NCBI GenBank assembly: GCA_036227345.1
Contig: CP109468.1
Coordinates: forward strand, 3,968,001-4,032,000
Length of the DNA: 64,000 nt
Source: Streptomyces sp. NBC_01463
GTDB lineage: Bacteria > Actinomycetota > Actinomycetes > Streptomycetales > Streptomycetaceae
Direction of reading: 5' to 3'
The position numbers and the translations under genes are program-made. Positions 34,466 through 42,463 of the stretch are shown piece by piece. The stretch's first letter is position 1, and every line of letters begins with the position of its first letter. The notes beneath the pieces are model-generated. The model did no database searches. It had not been told where the DNA came from and worked only from the letters and a program-made list of their open reading frames with translations.

Positions 34466-34602
34466 CGTCTTTCCCTGGCCTCTCCGAGATCCGTCGGCAA
34501 AGTGCCGGCGAAGGGTGTTCGGACAGGTCCGATCGTGCGTGTCCGCACTAAGGCATCGCTTGTGTCACCTGCGAGTTCGCCCGCTCGTCCGGGCATGCGG
34601 GA

Positions 34603-34640
34603 GCCTGCCGTCCACCCCGGGGGATGGGCGGACGGCAGGC
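34603..34640 (-). terminator. Terminator of the FkbH/hemerythrin transcript
   Basis: GCCTGCCGTCC (34603-34613) and GGACGGCAGGC (34630-34640) form a perfect 11-bp stem with a 16-nt loop. It lies 16 nt past the FkbH stop, so the FAAL 1 operon downstream needs its own promoter within about 135 nt. Confidence 0.65.
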
Positions 34641-34655
34641 GGTCTGGGGTACCCG

Positions 34656-36587
34656 TCAGCCGGGGCCGGGCCGGAAGGAGACGTCGAGGGTCACATGGCC
34701 GGGGGCCTGGGGGATGACGGCCAGCGAGTGGCGGAAGGCGAGGTGCCCTTCGGCGTTCTCGTCCGTGGTCTCGAAGCCGAGCGAGGGGAGGAAGTCGCGC
34801 ACCTTGTGGTTCTTGGCGGTCGGCAGGTAGCTGCCGTGCACGGCCGGCGCCCCGGTCTCCCTGGCGTGGTCCAGCAGTGCGGCGAGCGCCGCCTGCTCGA
34901 TGCCGCGGGCGAAGACGCGGCAGCTCAGCAGGACGTTGTCGAGGTGCAGGCCGTCCTCGTCGCGGTGCGCGAACAGGGCCCCGACGACGCCGTTGTCCCC
35001 GAAGCGGTCGCCGGTGCGGATGGCGAGCACGAGATGGTCCGGGGAGTCGAGCCGCTGCTGGACGTCGGCCTTCTGCAGCCGCTGGGTGGTCAGGTTGAAC
35101 TGGTTGGTGCGCAGGGTGATCTGGGCGATCCGGGCGAGTTCGTGGGGGCGCACCGGCGAGACGTCGACGCGCACGTCCAGCTCCCGCAGGTAGTCGTCCA
35201 TCGACCCCGTGCTGTCCAGGAGGTCCCGGCGCCCGGCGTCGGCCCGGTACTGACCGGCCCGGTCCCGGTCGGCGTCGGTCAGCTCGCGGGTGTCGAACCA
35301 GCCGTCGGCGAGCAGCCGGCCGATGTGCAGGGCGGGCTCCTCGTCGAGGCGGACCACGGCGGTGTCGGGCAGGTTCGCGGCGACGAGCCCGCATTCGAAG
35401 GGCGAGTCGTCGGCGAAGACCAGACTGTCCACGCCCAGGTTGAGACGCTCGGCGATGGCGCGGAGATTGCCGTCCTTGGGCTCCCAGTTGGCGCTGACCG
35501 CCACGAAGTCGGCCTCGCGCAGCCGCATGTCCGGGTGGTCGCGCAGTACGTCGATGACGGCGTCCCGGTCGTTCTTGCTGCAGACGGCGAGCAGGACGCC
35601 CTGGGAGCCGATCTGCTTGACGACCTGCTGGAAGGCGCCGAACGCCGCTCCGCGGTAGGTCGTCGCCGCCGCGATGCCGCCCGGTCCGTCGTCGCCGAGT
35701 ATCCCGTCCCACAGGGTGTTGTCGAGGTCGACGACCAGCACCTTCTTGGTGCGGCCGCGCACGGCCCGGGCCAGGTGGCCGATCTCCCGGGCGTACCGGG
35801 CCAGCAGTTCCTCGCCGAGGTGCACACCGGCGTACGCGGCGAGCCGGCTGTCGCGCACCGGTCCGGACTCGGCGATCAGCGGGTCGAGGTCGATCACGTG
35901 CACCCGCGGGTGATCGAGCGCGAGCCGCAGCAGCCCCGTGTTGAACTCGCGCCATTTCAGCGAGAGTTCCGTACGGGAGCGGTGGTCGACGAGCTGCCGG
36001 GTGTGGACGGTCAGGAGCGGCAGGGTGTTGAGCACCAGGACTCCGGAGCCGTGCCGCATGTACTGCTCGACGAGTCCGGTGAGGAGCCGGAGCTTGGCGT
36101 CCAGGACCTCGGACACATCACCGGGGCCCCACGGCGCGGGGAGTTCGTCGAAGACGATCTGGGCGTCGAGCAGGCAGAGCGCGAGCTCGGTGTCCGGCGC
36201 GTACAGCGGGCTGCCGGTGTCGCGCAGGTCCCGCAGCCAGGAGTCGTGCTCGCCCCGCAGCAGCCGCAGCGGCACGCCGTGCCGGGCGAGCTCCGCGGTG
36301 AGCGAGGCGCCGAGCGCGTCCAGGGTGCCGTGGCCGGTGACGGCGGCGGTCAACGGGACCGCGCCGGGGTGGAGTTCACGGACCGCCCCGGGCTCGGTCC
36401 TGGCGAGCAGTCCGCCGGCCCGGGACAGGCCCCGCCAGCCGTCCTTCGCCTGCGCGATCTCGGCGAGCAGCCCCGGGACCCGGGGGTACTCCGCCGCGAT
36501 GCGGCCCTCGTCGTGCAGGGCGCGCAGCCGCTCCGCCGCATCGGCCCGGGTGGTCTGCGCGGTCCTCGGTGCTGTGGGTGCCGTCAC
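34656..36587 (-). CDS. FkbH-like HAD-IIIC glyceryl transferase/phosphatase
   Basis: The 643-aa protein has the HAD motif VLVVDLDNTLWDGILGDDG near residue 280, CSKND near 330 and a C-terminal GNAT-like part (ITLRTNQFNLTTQRLQ, DNVLLSCRVFARGIEQAAL). Proteins of this type take 1,3-bisphosphoglycerate, dephosphorylate it and transfer the glyceryl group to an ACP, giving the three-carbon unit of tetronates (RkE) or of methoxymalonyl extenders. No methoxymalonyl genes are seen, whereas the KAS III, ACP, E2 and hydrolases are, so the tetronate role is preferred. The start is GTG with a strong purine-rich RBS. Confidence 0.92.
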   Translation of the reverse strand: MTAPTAPRTAQTTRADAAERLRALHDEGRIAAEYPRVPGLLAEIAQAKDGWRGLSRAGGLLARTEPGAVRELHPGAVPLTAAVTGHGTLDALGASLTAELARHGVPLRLLRGEHDSWLRDLRDTGSPLYAPDTELALCLLDAQIVFDELPAPWGPGDVSEVLDAKLRLLTGLVEQYMRHGSGVLVLNTLPLLTVHTRQLVDHRSRTELSLKWREFNTGLLRLALDHPRVHVIDLDPLIAESGPVRDSRLAAYAGVHLGEELLARYAREIGHLARAVRGRTKKVLVVDLDNTLWDGILGDDGPGGIAAATTYRGAAFGAFQQVVKQIGSQGVLLAVCSKNDRDAVIDVLRDHPDMRLREADFVAVSANWEPKDGNLRAIAERLNLGVDSLVFADDSPFECGLVAANLPDTAVVRLDEEPALHIGRLLADGWFDTRELTDADRDRAGQYRADAGRRDLLDSTGSMDDYLRELDVRVDVSPVRPHELARIAQITLRTNQFNLTTQRLQKADVQQRLDSPDHLVLAIRTGDRFGDNGVVGALFAHRDEDGLHLDNVLLSCRVFARGIEQAALAALLDHARETGAPAVHGSYLPTAKNHKVRDFLPSLGFETTDENAEGHLAFRHSLAVIPQAPGHVTLDVSFRPGPG

Positions 36588-36611
36588 GGCCTTTCCCCTC
36601 CTCGCTGTCGC

Positions 36612-37313
36612 TCAGGCGCGGCCGGCCGACCGCGTCCCGTGAAGTCCGGCCCTCGCACGGCGGTGCAGCCCCTTGCCCGCGACCCGCCACAGCAGCCGCA
36701 CGGGTCCGGGCAGCCGGCCGAGGAACTCGTCGTAGTGTTCGGGACCGGCCGCGGAGGCCATGGCGCCGAGCATGTAGAGCCGGTATTCCTTGGGCACGGC
36801 GTCGCGGCCCCGCTCGCTCAGCCGTCCCCACTCCTCGGCGGTGAACCGGCCGGGCACCAGCGGAAGGATGTGCCGCTCCTCGTCCGCGAGGTGTTCGTCC
36901 AGGGCCGGCAGGAGGTCGGTGCAGGCCTTGACGAGTACGTCACGCAGCGCCGGATCCGCCGAGTCCCGCCAGCGGGGCAGCACGTCGGCAACCTGTCCCA
37001 GGGATCCCGCGATCCGCTCGTGCTGCTGTTCCATCCGTAACAGCAGAGCGGGGTCGACCTCCGGGTCCCCCTCCAGCCTGGGCCATACGAGCTCGTCCTC
37101 GGCAAGGTGGTGTTCCTCCAGCATCGAGTCGAGTGCGTCGAGGTGGGATGCCACGGTCCTGCTGCGCCGGGTGTCCCCGGCGTCGACCGCCTCCACCAGA
37201 CCGACCGCTGTGCGGTACTCCTGCTGGAAGAGCCGGTGCACGACCACCATCTCGCCGGTGTCCGGCTCGCTCGATCGCCGCTTGGCCGCCATTTCCTTCA
37301 CCCTGGCCTTCAT
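36612..37313 (-). CDS. Hemerythrin domain-containing protein
   Basis: The 233-aa protein has hemerythrin-like helices with spaced His/Glu ligands: VVHRLFQQEYR, ASHLDALDSMLEEHHLAEDELVWPRL, RMEQQHERIAGSLGQV, and LLPALDEHLADEERHILPLV. The C-terminus is Arg-rich. It is 24 nt upstream of the FkbH gene and likely co-transcribed. Such di-iron helical-bundle proteins bind oxygen, NO or iron; a biosynthetic role is unproven. The ATG at 37313 has no clear RBS, and the ORF continues further upstream in a frame antisense to the next gene, so the start is uncertain. Confidence 0.8.
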   Translation of the reverse strand: MKARVKEMAAKRRSSEPDTGEMVVVHRLFQQEYRTAVGLVEAVDAGDTRRSRTVASHLDALDSMLEEHHLAEDELVWPRLEGDPEVDPALLLRMEQQHERIAGSLGQVADVLPRWRDSADPALRDVLVKACTDLLPALDEHLADEERHILPLVPGRFTAEEWGRLSERGRDAVPKEYRLYMLGAMASAAGPEHYDEFLGRLPGPVRLLWRVAGKGLHRRARAGLHGTRSAGRA

Positions 37314-37403
37314 GATCGGTTCGTTGCACCCGGAGCTTGGCCGGGTGCTCTTAAGGGGTACTTGTGCGGACCGCACCGGGACCCGGACCGGCGCCCCCGG
37401 AGC

Positions 37404-37420
37404 GTTTAGCCGGGCTGAAG
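37404..37420. promoter_or_regulatory. Cluster palindrome copy 1 (GTTTAGCCGGGCTGAAG)
   Basis: It lies between the divergent hemerythrin and SRPBCC genes, about 85-90 nt from each start. It matches the consensus CTTTRGC-N3-GCTRAAG except for its first base. See the findings for the full set. Confidence 0.55.
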
Positions 37421-37502
37421 CGGAGGACCGCAGAGTGCGGCAGGGGCCGGATGCCCCGATTTCCGCCCGACCCCGCCGCCGTGAAAAGGAGTGCACCCTC
37501 CC

Positions 37503-37949
37503 ATGCGCCGTATCTCGTCCGAGGTCCACATCGTCGCCGATCCCGGCCGGGTGTGGGACGTACTCACCGATTTCGCCCGCTTCGAGGAGTGGAACCCGTT
37601 CCTGGTCTCCGCCGCCGGGCGGGCCGATCCCGGCGCCCGGCTGGCGCTGCGCTTCCGGCTGCCCGGCGGCCGCGAGATGGACTTCGCGCCGACCGTGCTG
37701 GCCGCCGAGCCCGGCCGGCTGCTGCGCTGGCGCGGCCGGCTCGGGATTCCGGGGATCTTCGACGGTCTGCACAGCTTCGAGCTGACCGCCCGGGACGGCG
37801 GCACCCACGTACGGCAGAGCGAGCGGTTCAGCGGGCTGCTGGTCCCGTTCTGCGGCTCGCTCGTCCGGGAGAGCGGTGAGGGTTTCGCCACCCTGACGGA
37901 TGCCCTGAAGACCCGGGTGGAGGCGCAGATCCCGCAAGGACGCCTTTAG
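37503..37949 (+). CDS. SRPBCC (polyketide cyclase/START-like) protein
   Basis: The 148-aa protein begins MRRISSEVHIVADPGRVWDVLTDFARFEEWNPF, the standard start of SRPBCC folds, and ends in a long helix (GFATLTDALKTRVEAQ). The ATG at 37503 is preferred over a GTG at 37491, because AAAAGGAG lies about 11 nt before the former and touches the latter. It lies 54 nt before the FAD monooxygenase. It may act as a cyclase or lipid/polyketide-binding protein; many relatives are uncharacterised. Confidence 0.82.
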   Translation: MRRISSEVHIVADPGRVWDVLTDFARFEEWNPFLVSAAGRADPGARLALRFRLPGGREMDFAPTVLAAEPGRLLRWRGRLGIPGIFDGLHSFELTARDGGTHVRQSERFSGLLVPFCGSLVRESGEGFATLTDALKTRVEAQIPQGRL

Positions 37950-38003
37950 CTCCCCGCTGGAGCATCCGACCCGACCGTGGCTCCCCAGAGAGGCAGGACG
38001 ACG

Positions 38004-39254
38004 ATGACAGCAGAGCTGACCGCCCAGGTGTGCGTGGTGGGCGGCGGGCCGGCCGGGCTCGCCCTCGCGGTGGAGCTCGCCCGGCGCTCCGTCTCCGTGG
38101 TGGTGCTGGAGCAGAGCGGCCACTTCGACCGCTCCTTCCGCGGCGAGTCGGTGTCGCCCGACTCGGTGTGGCTGCTGGACCGGCTGGGGCTGCTGGACCG
38201 CCTGGAGGGCTCCTACCAGCGGATGCACCACATGGAGATCATGGACGGCGGACGGACCGTCATGCGCGCCGACTTCGAGCGCTTCCCCTACCCGAACCCC
38301 TACCCGGTGGAGCTTCCGCAGCCCGCGCTGCTCTCCGCACTGGCCGAGGTGGGCGAGGACCTGCCCGGCTTCACGCTGCTGCGCCGCGGCACCGCGGTGG
38401 GACTGCTGCGTGACGACGACGGCCGGATCACCGGGGCACGGGCCCGCACCCCCGACGGTGAGGTCGCCGTGCGGGCCGCCCTGACCGTGGCCGCCGACGG
38501 ACGCTTCAGCAAGGTCCGCGAGATGTCCGGACTGCCGTACGAGAAGGTGCCGCTGGACCGCGACGTGGTGTGGCTGAAGCTGCCGTTCCCCGCCGAGTGG
38601 GACGACCGCACCTACCGCATCCGCATCCGGGGCGACCAGCACGGCCTCTTCATCCCCACCCACCCCGACAGCGTCCGGGTGGGTTTCAACATCCCCAAGG
38701 GCGGGCTGAAGGAGCTGCGCGCCAAGGGCCTGACCGCGCTGTACGAGCGGCTGGACCTGCTGGCGCCCGAGTTGTCCGGCGCGGTCCGCCAAGAGGTCAC
38801 CAGCTGGTCGGACACCTCGATGCTGGACATCTTCACCAGTGTGGTGCCGCGCTGGTCGATGCCCGGTCTGGTGCTGGTCGGGGACGCCGCGCACACCCTG
38901 ACCCCGATCCTGGGGCAGGGCGTCAACCACGCCATCATCGACGCCGTCACGCTGGCGCCGCTGCTGGAGCGGGCGTTCGCGGCCGGCGACGCAGGCGCGG
39001 TGGAGCGGGCCACCGAGGAGTTCCAGCGCTCCCGGGAGAAGCCGGTGAGCCGCTCCCGCCGGCTCCAGCTGCGCCAGGAGAAGCTGTTCGAGCTGCACAG
39101 CCCGCTGGGCGGCGCGCTGCGGCGCTCGCTCTACCGGGTGATGGATCGCAGCCCGCGGCTCAAGCTGCGGGTTCTGGCCGGGGCCTACTTCCAGCTGCAG
39201 AAGCCCGGTCCGGTCGCCGACCGCCGTACCACGCAGCCCCGCGCCGGGGCCTGA
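38004..39254 (+). CDS. FAD-dependent monooxygenase (aromatic hydroxylase type)
   Basis: The 416-aa protein has the FAD motif VCVVGGGPAGLALAVELARRSVSVVVLEQ at the N-terminus, the DG-like segment LTVAADGRFSKVRE near 165, and GLVLVGDAAHTLTPILGQGVNHAIIDA near 290. This is a PHBH-type class A flavin monooxygenase or a related halogenase-free oxidoreductase. Halogenase motifs (WxWxIP) are absent. It is likely a tailoring enzyme that hydroxylates or epoxidises the polyketide. It is followed by two strong hairpins. Confidence 0.9.
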   Translation: MTAELTAQVCVVGGGPAGLALAVELARRSVSVVVLEQSGHFDRSFRGESVSPDSVWLLDRLGLLDRLEGSYQRMHHMEIMDGGRTVMRADFERFPYPNPYPVELPQPALLSALAEVGEDLPGFTLLRRGTAVGLLRDDDGRITGARARTPDGEVAVRAALTVAADGRFSKVREMSGLPYEKVPLDRDVVWLKLPFPAEWDDRTYRIRIRGDQHGLFIPTHPDSVRVGFNIPKGGLKELRAKGLTALYERLDLLAPELSGAVRQEVTSWSDTSMLDIFTSVVPRWSMPGLVLVGDAAHTLTPILGQGVNHAIIDAVTLAPLLERAFAAGDAGAVERATEEFQRSREKPVSRSRRLQLRQEKLFELHSPLGGALRRSLYRVMDRSPRLKLRVLAGAYFQLQKPGPVADRRTTQPRAGA

Positions 39255-39256
39255 GG

Positions 39257-39328
39257 GTCCGGCGACGCACGGCCTGCACCCTCCCACCGGTCGCCCGGTG
39301 GGAGGGCGCAGGCCGTGCGTCGCCGGAC
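39257..39328. terminator. Exceptionally long bidirectional terminator hairpin
   Basis: Two 34-nt arms (39257-39290 and 39295-39328) pair with a single G:T mismatch around a 4-nt loop. The element begins 3 nt after the FAD monooxygenase stop codon and lies between it and the convergent P450 gene. Confidence 0.85.
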
Positions 39329-39332
39329 ATGT

Positions 39333-39367
39333 CACTGCCCGGGCCTCCGTCGGAGGTCCGGGCAGTG
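39333..39367. terminator. Second hairpin of a tandem terminator pair
   Basis: CACTGCCCGG...CCTCCG and CGGAGG...CCGGGCAGTG pair over about 16 bp with a tight loop. It sits 4 nt after the long hairpin, on the P450 side. Confidence 0.75.
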
Positions 39368-39392
39368 GCGTGGAGCGGTCCGTACCGGGTCG

Positions 39393-40613
39393 TCACCAGG
39401 TGACCGGCAGCCGCTCCAGGCCGTGGACCATCATCCCGGTGGTCATCCGCAGGTTGTCCACGTCGTCGGCGAGGGCGAGGTCCGGGAAGCGGCGCAGCAG
39501 TGTGGAGAGCGTGATCTGGAGCTCCGCCCGGGCCAGCGCGGCGCCCAGGCAGAAGTGCGCGCCGTGGCCGAGGGCGAGGTGCCCGGTGGCCGAGGGGCGG
39601 GTCGGGTCGAAGCTGTCCGGGTCGCCGTCCGTGAAGCGGTCGGCGTCCCGGTTGGCCGAACTGGTCGCCGCGATCACGCCGCTGTTCTTCGGTATCAGGG
39701 TGCCCCCGATCTCGACGTCCTCCAGGGTGATCCGGTACGGGCCGCCGTCGCCGATGGGGTTGATCCGCATCAGCTCCTCGACGGCGTGCACCATCAGCTC
39801 CGGCCGCTCCCGCAGCGCCGCCGTGTGCTCGGGGTGGCGGAGCAGCGTCAGCACACAGGTGCCGATCATGCTGACCGTGGTCTCGTGGCCGGCGACCAGC
39901 AGCGTGATGCCCATGACGATGAGCTCCATCTCGCTGAGGCTGCCCTCCTCGTCGTGGGCGTTCACCAGCGCGCTCATCAGGTCGTCGCCGGGCTCCTCGC
40001 GCTTGCGCTGCACGAGCTGGCCGAGGTAGCCGAACAGCTCCATGCGGTTGGTGTTCATCTCCTCCGGCGACATCGACGTCAGCGAGACGAACGCGTCCGA
40101 CCAGCCCCGGAACTTGTCGCGGTCCTCGAAGGGCACTCCGAGCAGCTCGCAGATCACCATGACCGGCAGCGGGAAGGCGAAGACGGTGTTGAGGTCGACC
40201 GGACCGTCCATCTTCTCCATCTCGTCCAGCAGCTCGTCGGTGAGCTCCTGGATGCGCGGGCGCAGGTTCTCCACCCGGCGGGCGGTGAACTCGCGGGACA
40301 CCAGCCGGCGCAGCCGGGTGTGCTCGGGCGGGTCCATGGTGAACAGGCTGGCGGGCATGGGCGGCAGGTTGGTCAGCTTCGGCGCGTCCGGCTCCACGGT
40401 GGCCGCGCGGCTGAAGCGCGCGTCGCCCAGCACCGCACGGACGTCCTCGTGGCGGCTCACCACGTAGCCCTCGTCCCCGCTGGGGAGCCGGACCTTGGCC
40501 ACCGGGCACTGGGCGCGCAGTTCCTCGTAGACGGGGGGAACCTGCACCGCCGAGGGGCGGCGGAAGGGGTACTGAAGCTCGTCTTGGCCGACGGAGGACG
40601 CGGTGCTGTCCAT
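39393..40613 (-). CDS. Cytochrome P450
   Basis: The 406-aa P450 has the I-helix AGHETTVSMIG near residue 240, a K-helix ELMRINPI (with an ExxR-like EELMR), RDADRF, and the heme motif LALGHGAHFCLGAALARAEL near 345. The ATG at 40613 follows AAGGAG by 10 nt; a longer in-frame ORF to 41177 crosses the next gene antisense and was rejected. It probably hydroxylates or epoxidises the cluster product. No ferredoxin gene is adjacent; the nearest is at 16.1 kb. Transcription is isolated by hairpins on the downstream side. Confidence 0.94.
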   Translation of the reverse strand: MDSTASSVGQDELQYPFRRPSAVQVPPVYEELRAQCPVAKVRLPSGDEGYVVSRHEDVRAVLGDARFSRAATVEPDAPKLTNLPPMPASLFTMDPPEHTRLRRLVSREFTARRVENLRPRIQELTDELLDEMEKMDGPVDLNTVFAFPLPVMVICELLGVPFEDRDKFRGWSDAFVSLTSMSPEEMNTNRMELFGYLGQLVQRKREEPGDDLMSALVNAHDEEGSLSEMELIVMGITLLVAGHETTVSMIGTCVLTLLRHPEHTAALRERPELMVHAVEELMRINPIGDGGPYRITLEDVEIGGTLIPKNSGVIAATSSANRDADRFTDGDPDSFDPTRPSATGHLALGHGAHFCLGAALARAELQITLSTLLRRFPDLALADDVDNLRMTTGMMVHGLERLPVTW

Positions 40614-40671
40614 GGGCTGGATACTCCTTCTGTGGGTGACGGTCGATCGGCACCCACGCTCCCAGCCGGGG

Positions 40672-40688
40672 CTAGTGGCCCGGTAAAG
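40672..40688. promoter_or_regulatory. Degenerate cluster palindrome upstream of the P450
   Basis: CTAGTGGCCCGGTAAAG keeps the GGCCCGG-TAAAG part of the 17-nt palindrome but has a one-base deletion and a changed left arm. It lies 59 nt upstream of the P450 start. Confidence 0.3.
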
Positions 40689-40718
40689 GACGCCGCGGAC
40701 TGCGCGGGTCCGGACCCG

Positions 40719-40756
40719 CGAAGGGCCCGCGGCCTGGGGTGGCCGCGGGCCCTTCG
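40719..40756 (-). terminator. Terminator after the small membrane protein gene
   Basis: CGAAGGGCCCGCGGCC (40719-40734) and GGCCGCGGGCCCTTCG (40741-40756) form a perfect 16-bp stem with a 6-nt loop. It lies 18 nt past the stop of the gene at 40775. Confidence 0.8.
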
Positions 40757-40774
40757 GGTGGCGCCGGTGGTCCG

Positions 40775-41137
40775 TCAGGCCGTGGGAATCCCGTGTCCCA
40801 GGGCGCGCCTGAGCGCGAGGTGGGTCAGCCAGGCCATCCCGAAGGTGAAGGGGGCCGCGGTGTCCTCGGCGGGGCCCGGAATGGCGGAGCAGACCAGCAT
40901 GATGGCGAGCGGGATCCAGACGCGCAGCACCAGGTTCTGGACGGCCGCCGTGCCCGGCGCGAGCCTGGCGAGTAAGGGCACGAGCAGCCCGGCCACCGCG
41001 AGCGGGATGGTGAGACCGGTGTGCTTCACCGCCTCGAAGACCGTCCAGACGAGCAGGAAGAGCCCGAGCACTCCCCAGGCGACACGTACGGCAGCGGACG
41101 CGGACTTCGGCTCGGTGTCGGTGCTCTCTGGAGTCAT
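40775..41137 (-). CDS. Small four-helix membrane protein, unknown function
   Basis: The 120-aa protein has a charged N-terminus and about four hydrophobic segments (VAWGVLGLFLLVWTVFEAV, IPLAVAGLLVPLLARL, LVLRVWIPLAIMLVCSA, FTFGMAWLTHLALRRAL). I do not recognise a family. It forms a separate transcription unit between the P450 and the KAS III-like gene, bounded by a strong terminator. It may be a membrane accessory such as an immunity protein, but nothing in the sequence shows this. Confidence 0.7.
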   Translation of the reverse strand: MTPESTDTEPKSASAAVRVAWGVLGLFLLVWTVFEAVKHTGLTIPLAVAGLLVPLLARLAPGTAAVQNLVLRVWIPLAIMLVCSAIPGPAEDTAAPFTFGMAWLTHLALRRALGHGIPTA

Positions 41138-41240
41138 GTCGTCTCTCTTTCCGTGTCATTCGGCGTAGCGGTCGCACTACAGACCGTCAGTATGCAGGGT
41201 GGGGACGGGACTTGCCGGTGACTCGGATGCCGCGCGCCCG

Positions 41241-42296
41241 TCAGGCGGGCACGGCCTCCCCGAGGCCGACCGGCGCCCAGTCCGGCTGCTCGGTGATCTC
41301 GAGCACCGCGCAGGTGCAGCTGAAGCCCGATCCCCCGCCGACCATCAGCACCCGGTCGCCGACCGCCAACTGACGGTGCTCCAGCAGGTGGTTGAGGGCG
41401 GCGATCTGGTCGCCCGCGCCGAGGTGGCCGACCCGGCGGGCGAAGTCCCAGGTGGACTTCTCGAACGGCAGCCCCAGCAGCTGCGGCACCTGCCACTGCA
41501 TCCGGCTGCGGCCGCTCGCCAGCACCACGACCCGCGCGACGTCGTCCCGCCCGATGCCCGCGTCGGCCAGGGCGTGGTCCACCACCTCCTTCACCACGGC
41601 ACCGACCCGCTGCGTCGCCGCGCGGAAACCGCCGGCGTTGGTACGCATGTAGTGACCCACCCGGCCGAGCAGGTCGAGAGGTTCACCGGTCGGAACGGCC
41701 TTCAGCTCGGCGCCGCGCACCACGGCCTCCATGGCGTTGTCCGAGCCACTGGCGGTGGACAGCAGCCGGGCGACACCGCCCCGGCCGGACAGCACGAGCG
41801 CGGTCGCCCCGTCGCCGTAGACGAAGCCGGGCTCGCTGCTCCAGCGCTTGATCAGCGGTGCGCCGAACCGGTCGGCGGTGGTGACCACGGCCGCCTTCTC
41901 CGGCTGCGCGTCCACCTGGCGGGCGGCCAGCTCCAGCGCCCCCAGGGCCGCGTTGCACTCCTGCTGGAAGCCGAACGCGGTCGCGTCCCGGCCCAGCGCG
42001 TGGCCGGCGACGTACGACGCGGCCGGCCACATCTCCACGCCCTGGAACCAGATGCCGGAGTGGATCAGCAGCCCCACGTCCGCGGCGTCCAGACCGGACC
42101 GCTTGACGGCGGTGGTGGTGGCCTGGACCGCCATGTCGGGCGGCGCGGTGCTCTCGTCGGCCACACAGACCGAGATCAGGTCGTCCTGCTCGGCCTGTTC
42201 CGCGTCGTACCGGCCGTCCTCCACGGCGGTGCGAGCCTGCTCGGGCTCGGCCAGCCACACTCCCGTTCCCGCCACATAGACGTTCTCCCAGCGCAT
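41241..42296 (-). CDS. KAS III-like acyltransferase (CerJ/DpsC-type triad)
   Basis: The 351-aa thiolase-fold protein begins MRWENVYVAGTGVWLAEP and has the active-site Cys in GFQQECNAALGALELAAR near 113. The FabH PHQAN motif is lost (ASGRSRMQW), and the Asn of GNTSAAS is replaced by His in DFARRVGHLGAGDQIAAL near 290. That Cys/His pattern is like CerJ, which transfers acyl groups to hydroxyls instead of making C-C bonds, so an esterifying or priming role is likely. AAAGGAG lies 7 nt before the ATG. A deleted copy of this gene sits at 59.1-59.2 kb. Confidence 0.85.
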   Translation of the reverse strand: MRWENVYVAGTGVWLAEPEQARTAVEDGRYDAEQAEQDDLISVCVADESTAPPDMAVQATTTAVKRSGLDAADVGLLIHSGIWFQGVEMWPAASYVAGHALGRDATAFGFQQECNAALGALELAARQVDAQPEKAAVVTTADRFGAPLIKRWSSEPGFVYGDGATALVLSGRGGVARLLSTASGSDNAMEAVVRGAELKAVPTGEPLDLLGRVGHYMRTNAGGFRAATQRVGAVVKEVVDHALADAGIGRDDVARVVVLASGRSRMQWQVPQLLGLPFEKSTWDFARRVGHLGAGDQIAALNHLLEHRQLAVGDRVLMVGGGSGFSCTCAVLEITEQPDWAPVGLGEAVPA

Positions 42297-42345
42297 GGGA
42301 CAGCTCCTTTCGACACGGACGTTGCCAGGATCATCGGCACAACGC

Positions 42346-42362
42346 CTTTGGCCCGGCTAAAG
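42346..42362. promoter_or_regulatory. Cluster palindrome copy 2 (CTTTGGCCCGGCTAAAG)
   Basis: It lies 50 nt upstream of the KAS III-like ATG and is identical over 17 nt to the copy at 59334. The arms CTTTGGC and GCTAAAG flank a 3-nt centre with one G:T mismatch. Confidence 0.65.
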
Positions 42363-42397
42363 AGCGGGGCCGGCGCCGGTTCCCGGACACGGCGCCG

Positions 42398-42426
42398 CCC
42401 GGGACCCCTGTCACCCGGGTCCCGGG
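42398..42426 (-). terminator. Terminator after the MMPL transporter gene
   Basis: CCCGGGACCC (42398-42407) and GGGTCCCGGG (42417-42426) form a perfect 10-bp stem with a 9-nt loop, 38 nt past the MMPL stop. Confidence 0.6.
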
Positions 42427-42463
42427 CCGCGCCTCCGCCGGTGAGGCGGCGGTCAGGAGGCGG

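Noticed and set aside
20372..36587. Spirotetronate or modular polyketide cluster
   Set aside because: Only one PKS module without reductive domains is present and no Diels-Alderase-type gene was recognised; a short acyl-tetronate fits better.
34656..36587. FkbH homologue as part of methoxymalonyl-ACP formation
   Set aside because: The required O-methyltransferase and two acyl-ACP dehydrogenases are not arranged next to it, and the AT motif HAFH predicts malonyl; the tetronate partners are all present.
37943..37961. CTTTAGCTCCCCGCTGGAG as a fifth palindrome copy
   Set aside because: The arms are separated by 5 instead of 3 nt, one arm base is changed, and CTTTAG is the stop of the SRPBCC gene.
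36612..39335. A 907-codon minus ORF joining the hemerythrin protein to upstream sequence
   Set aside because: The upstream two thirds run antisense to the clear SRPBCC and FAD monooxygenase genes and carry no motif; the true protein starts near 37313.
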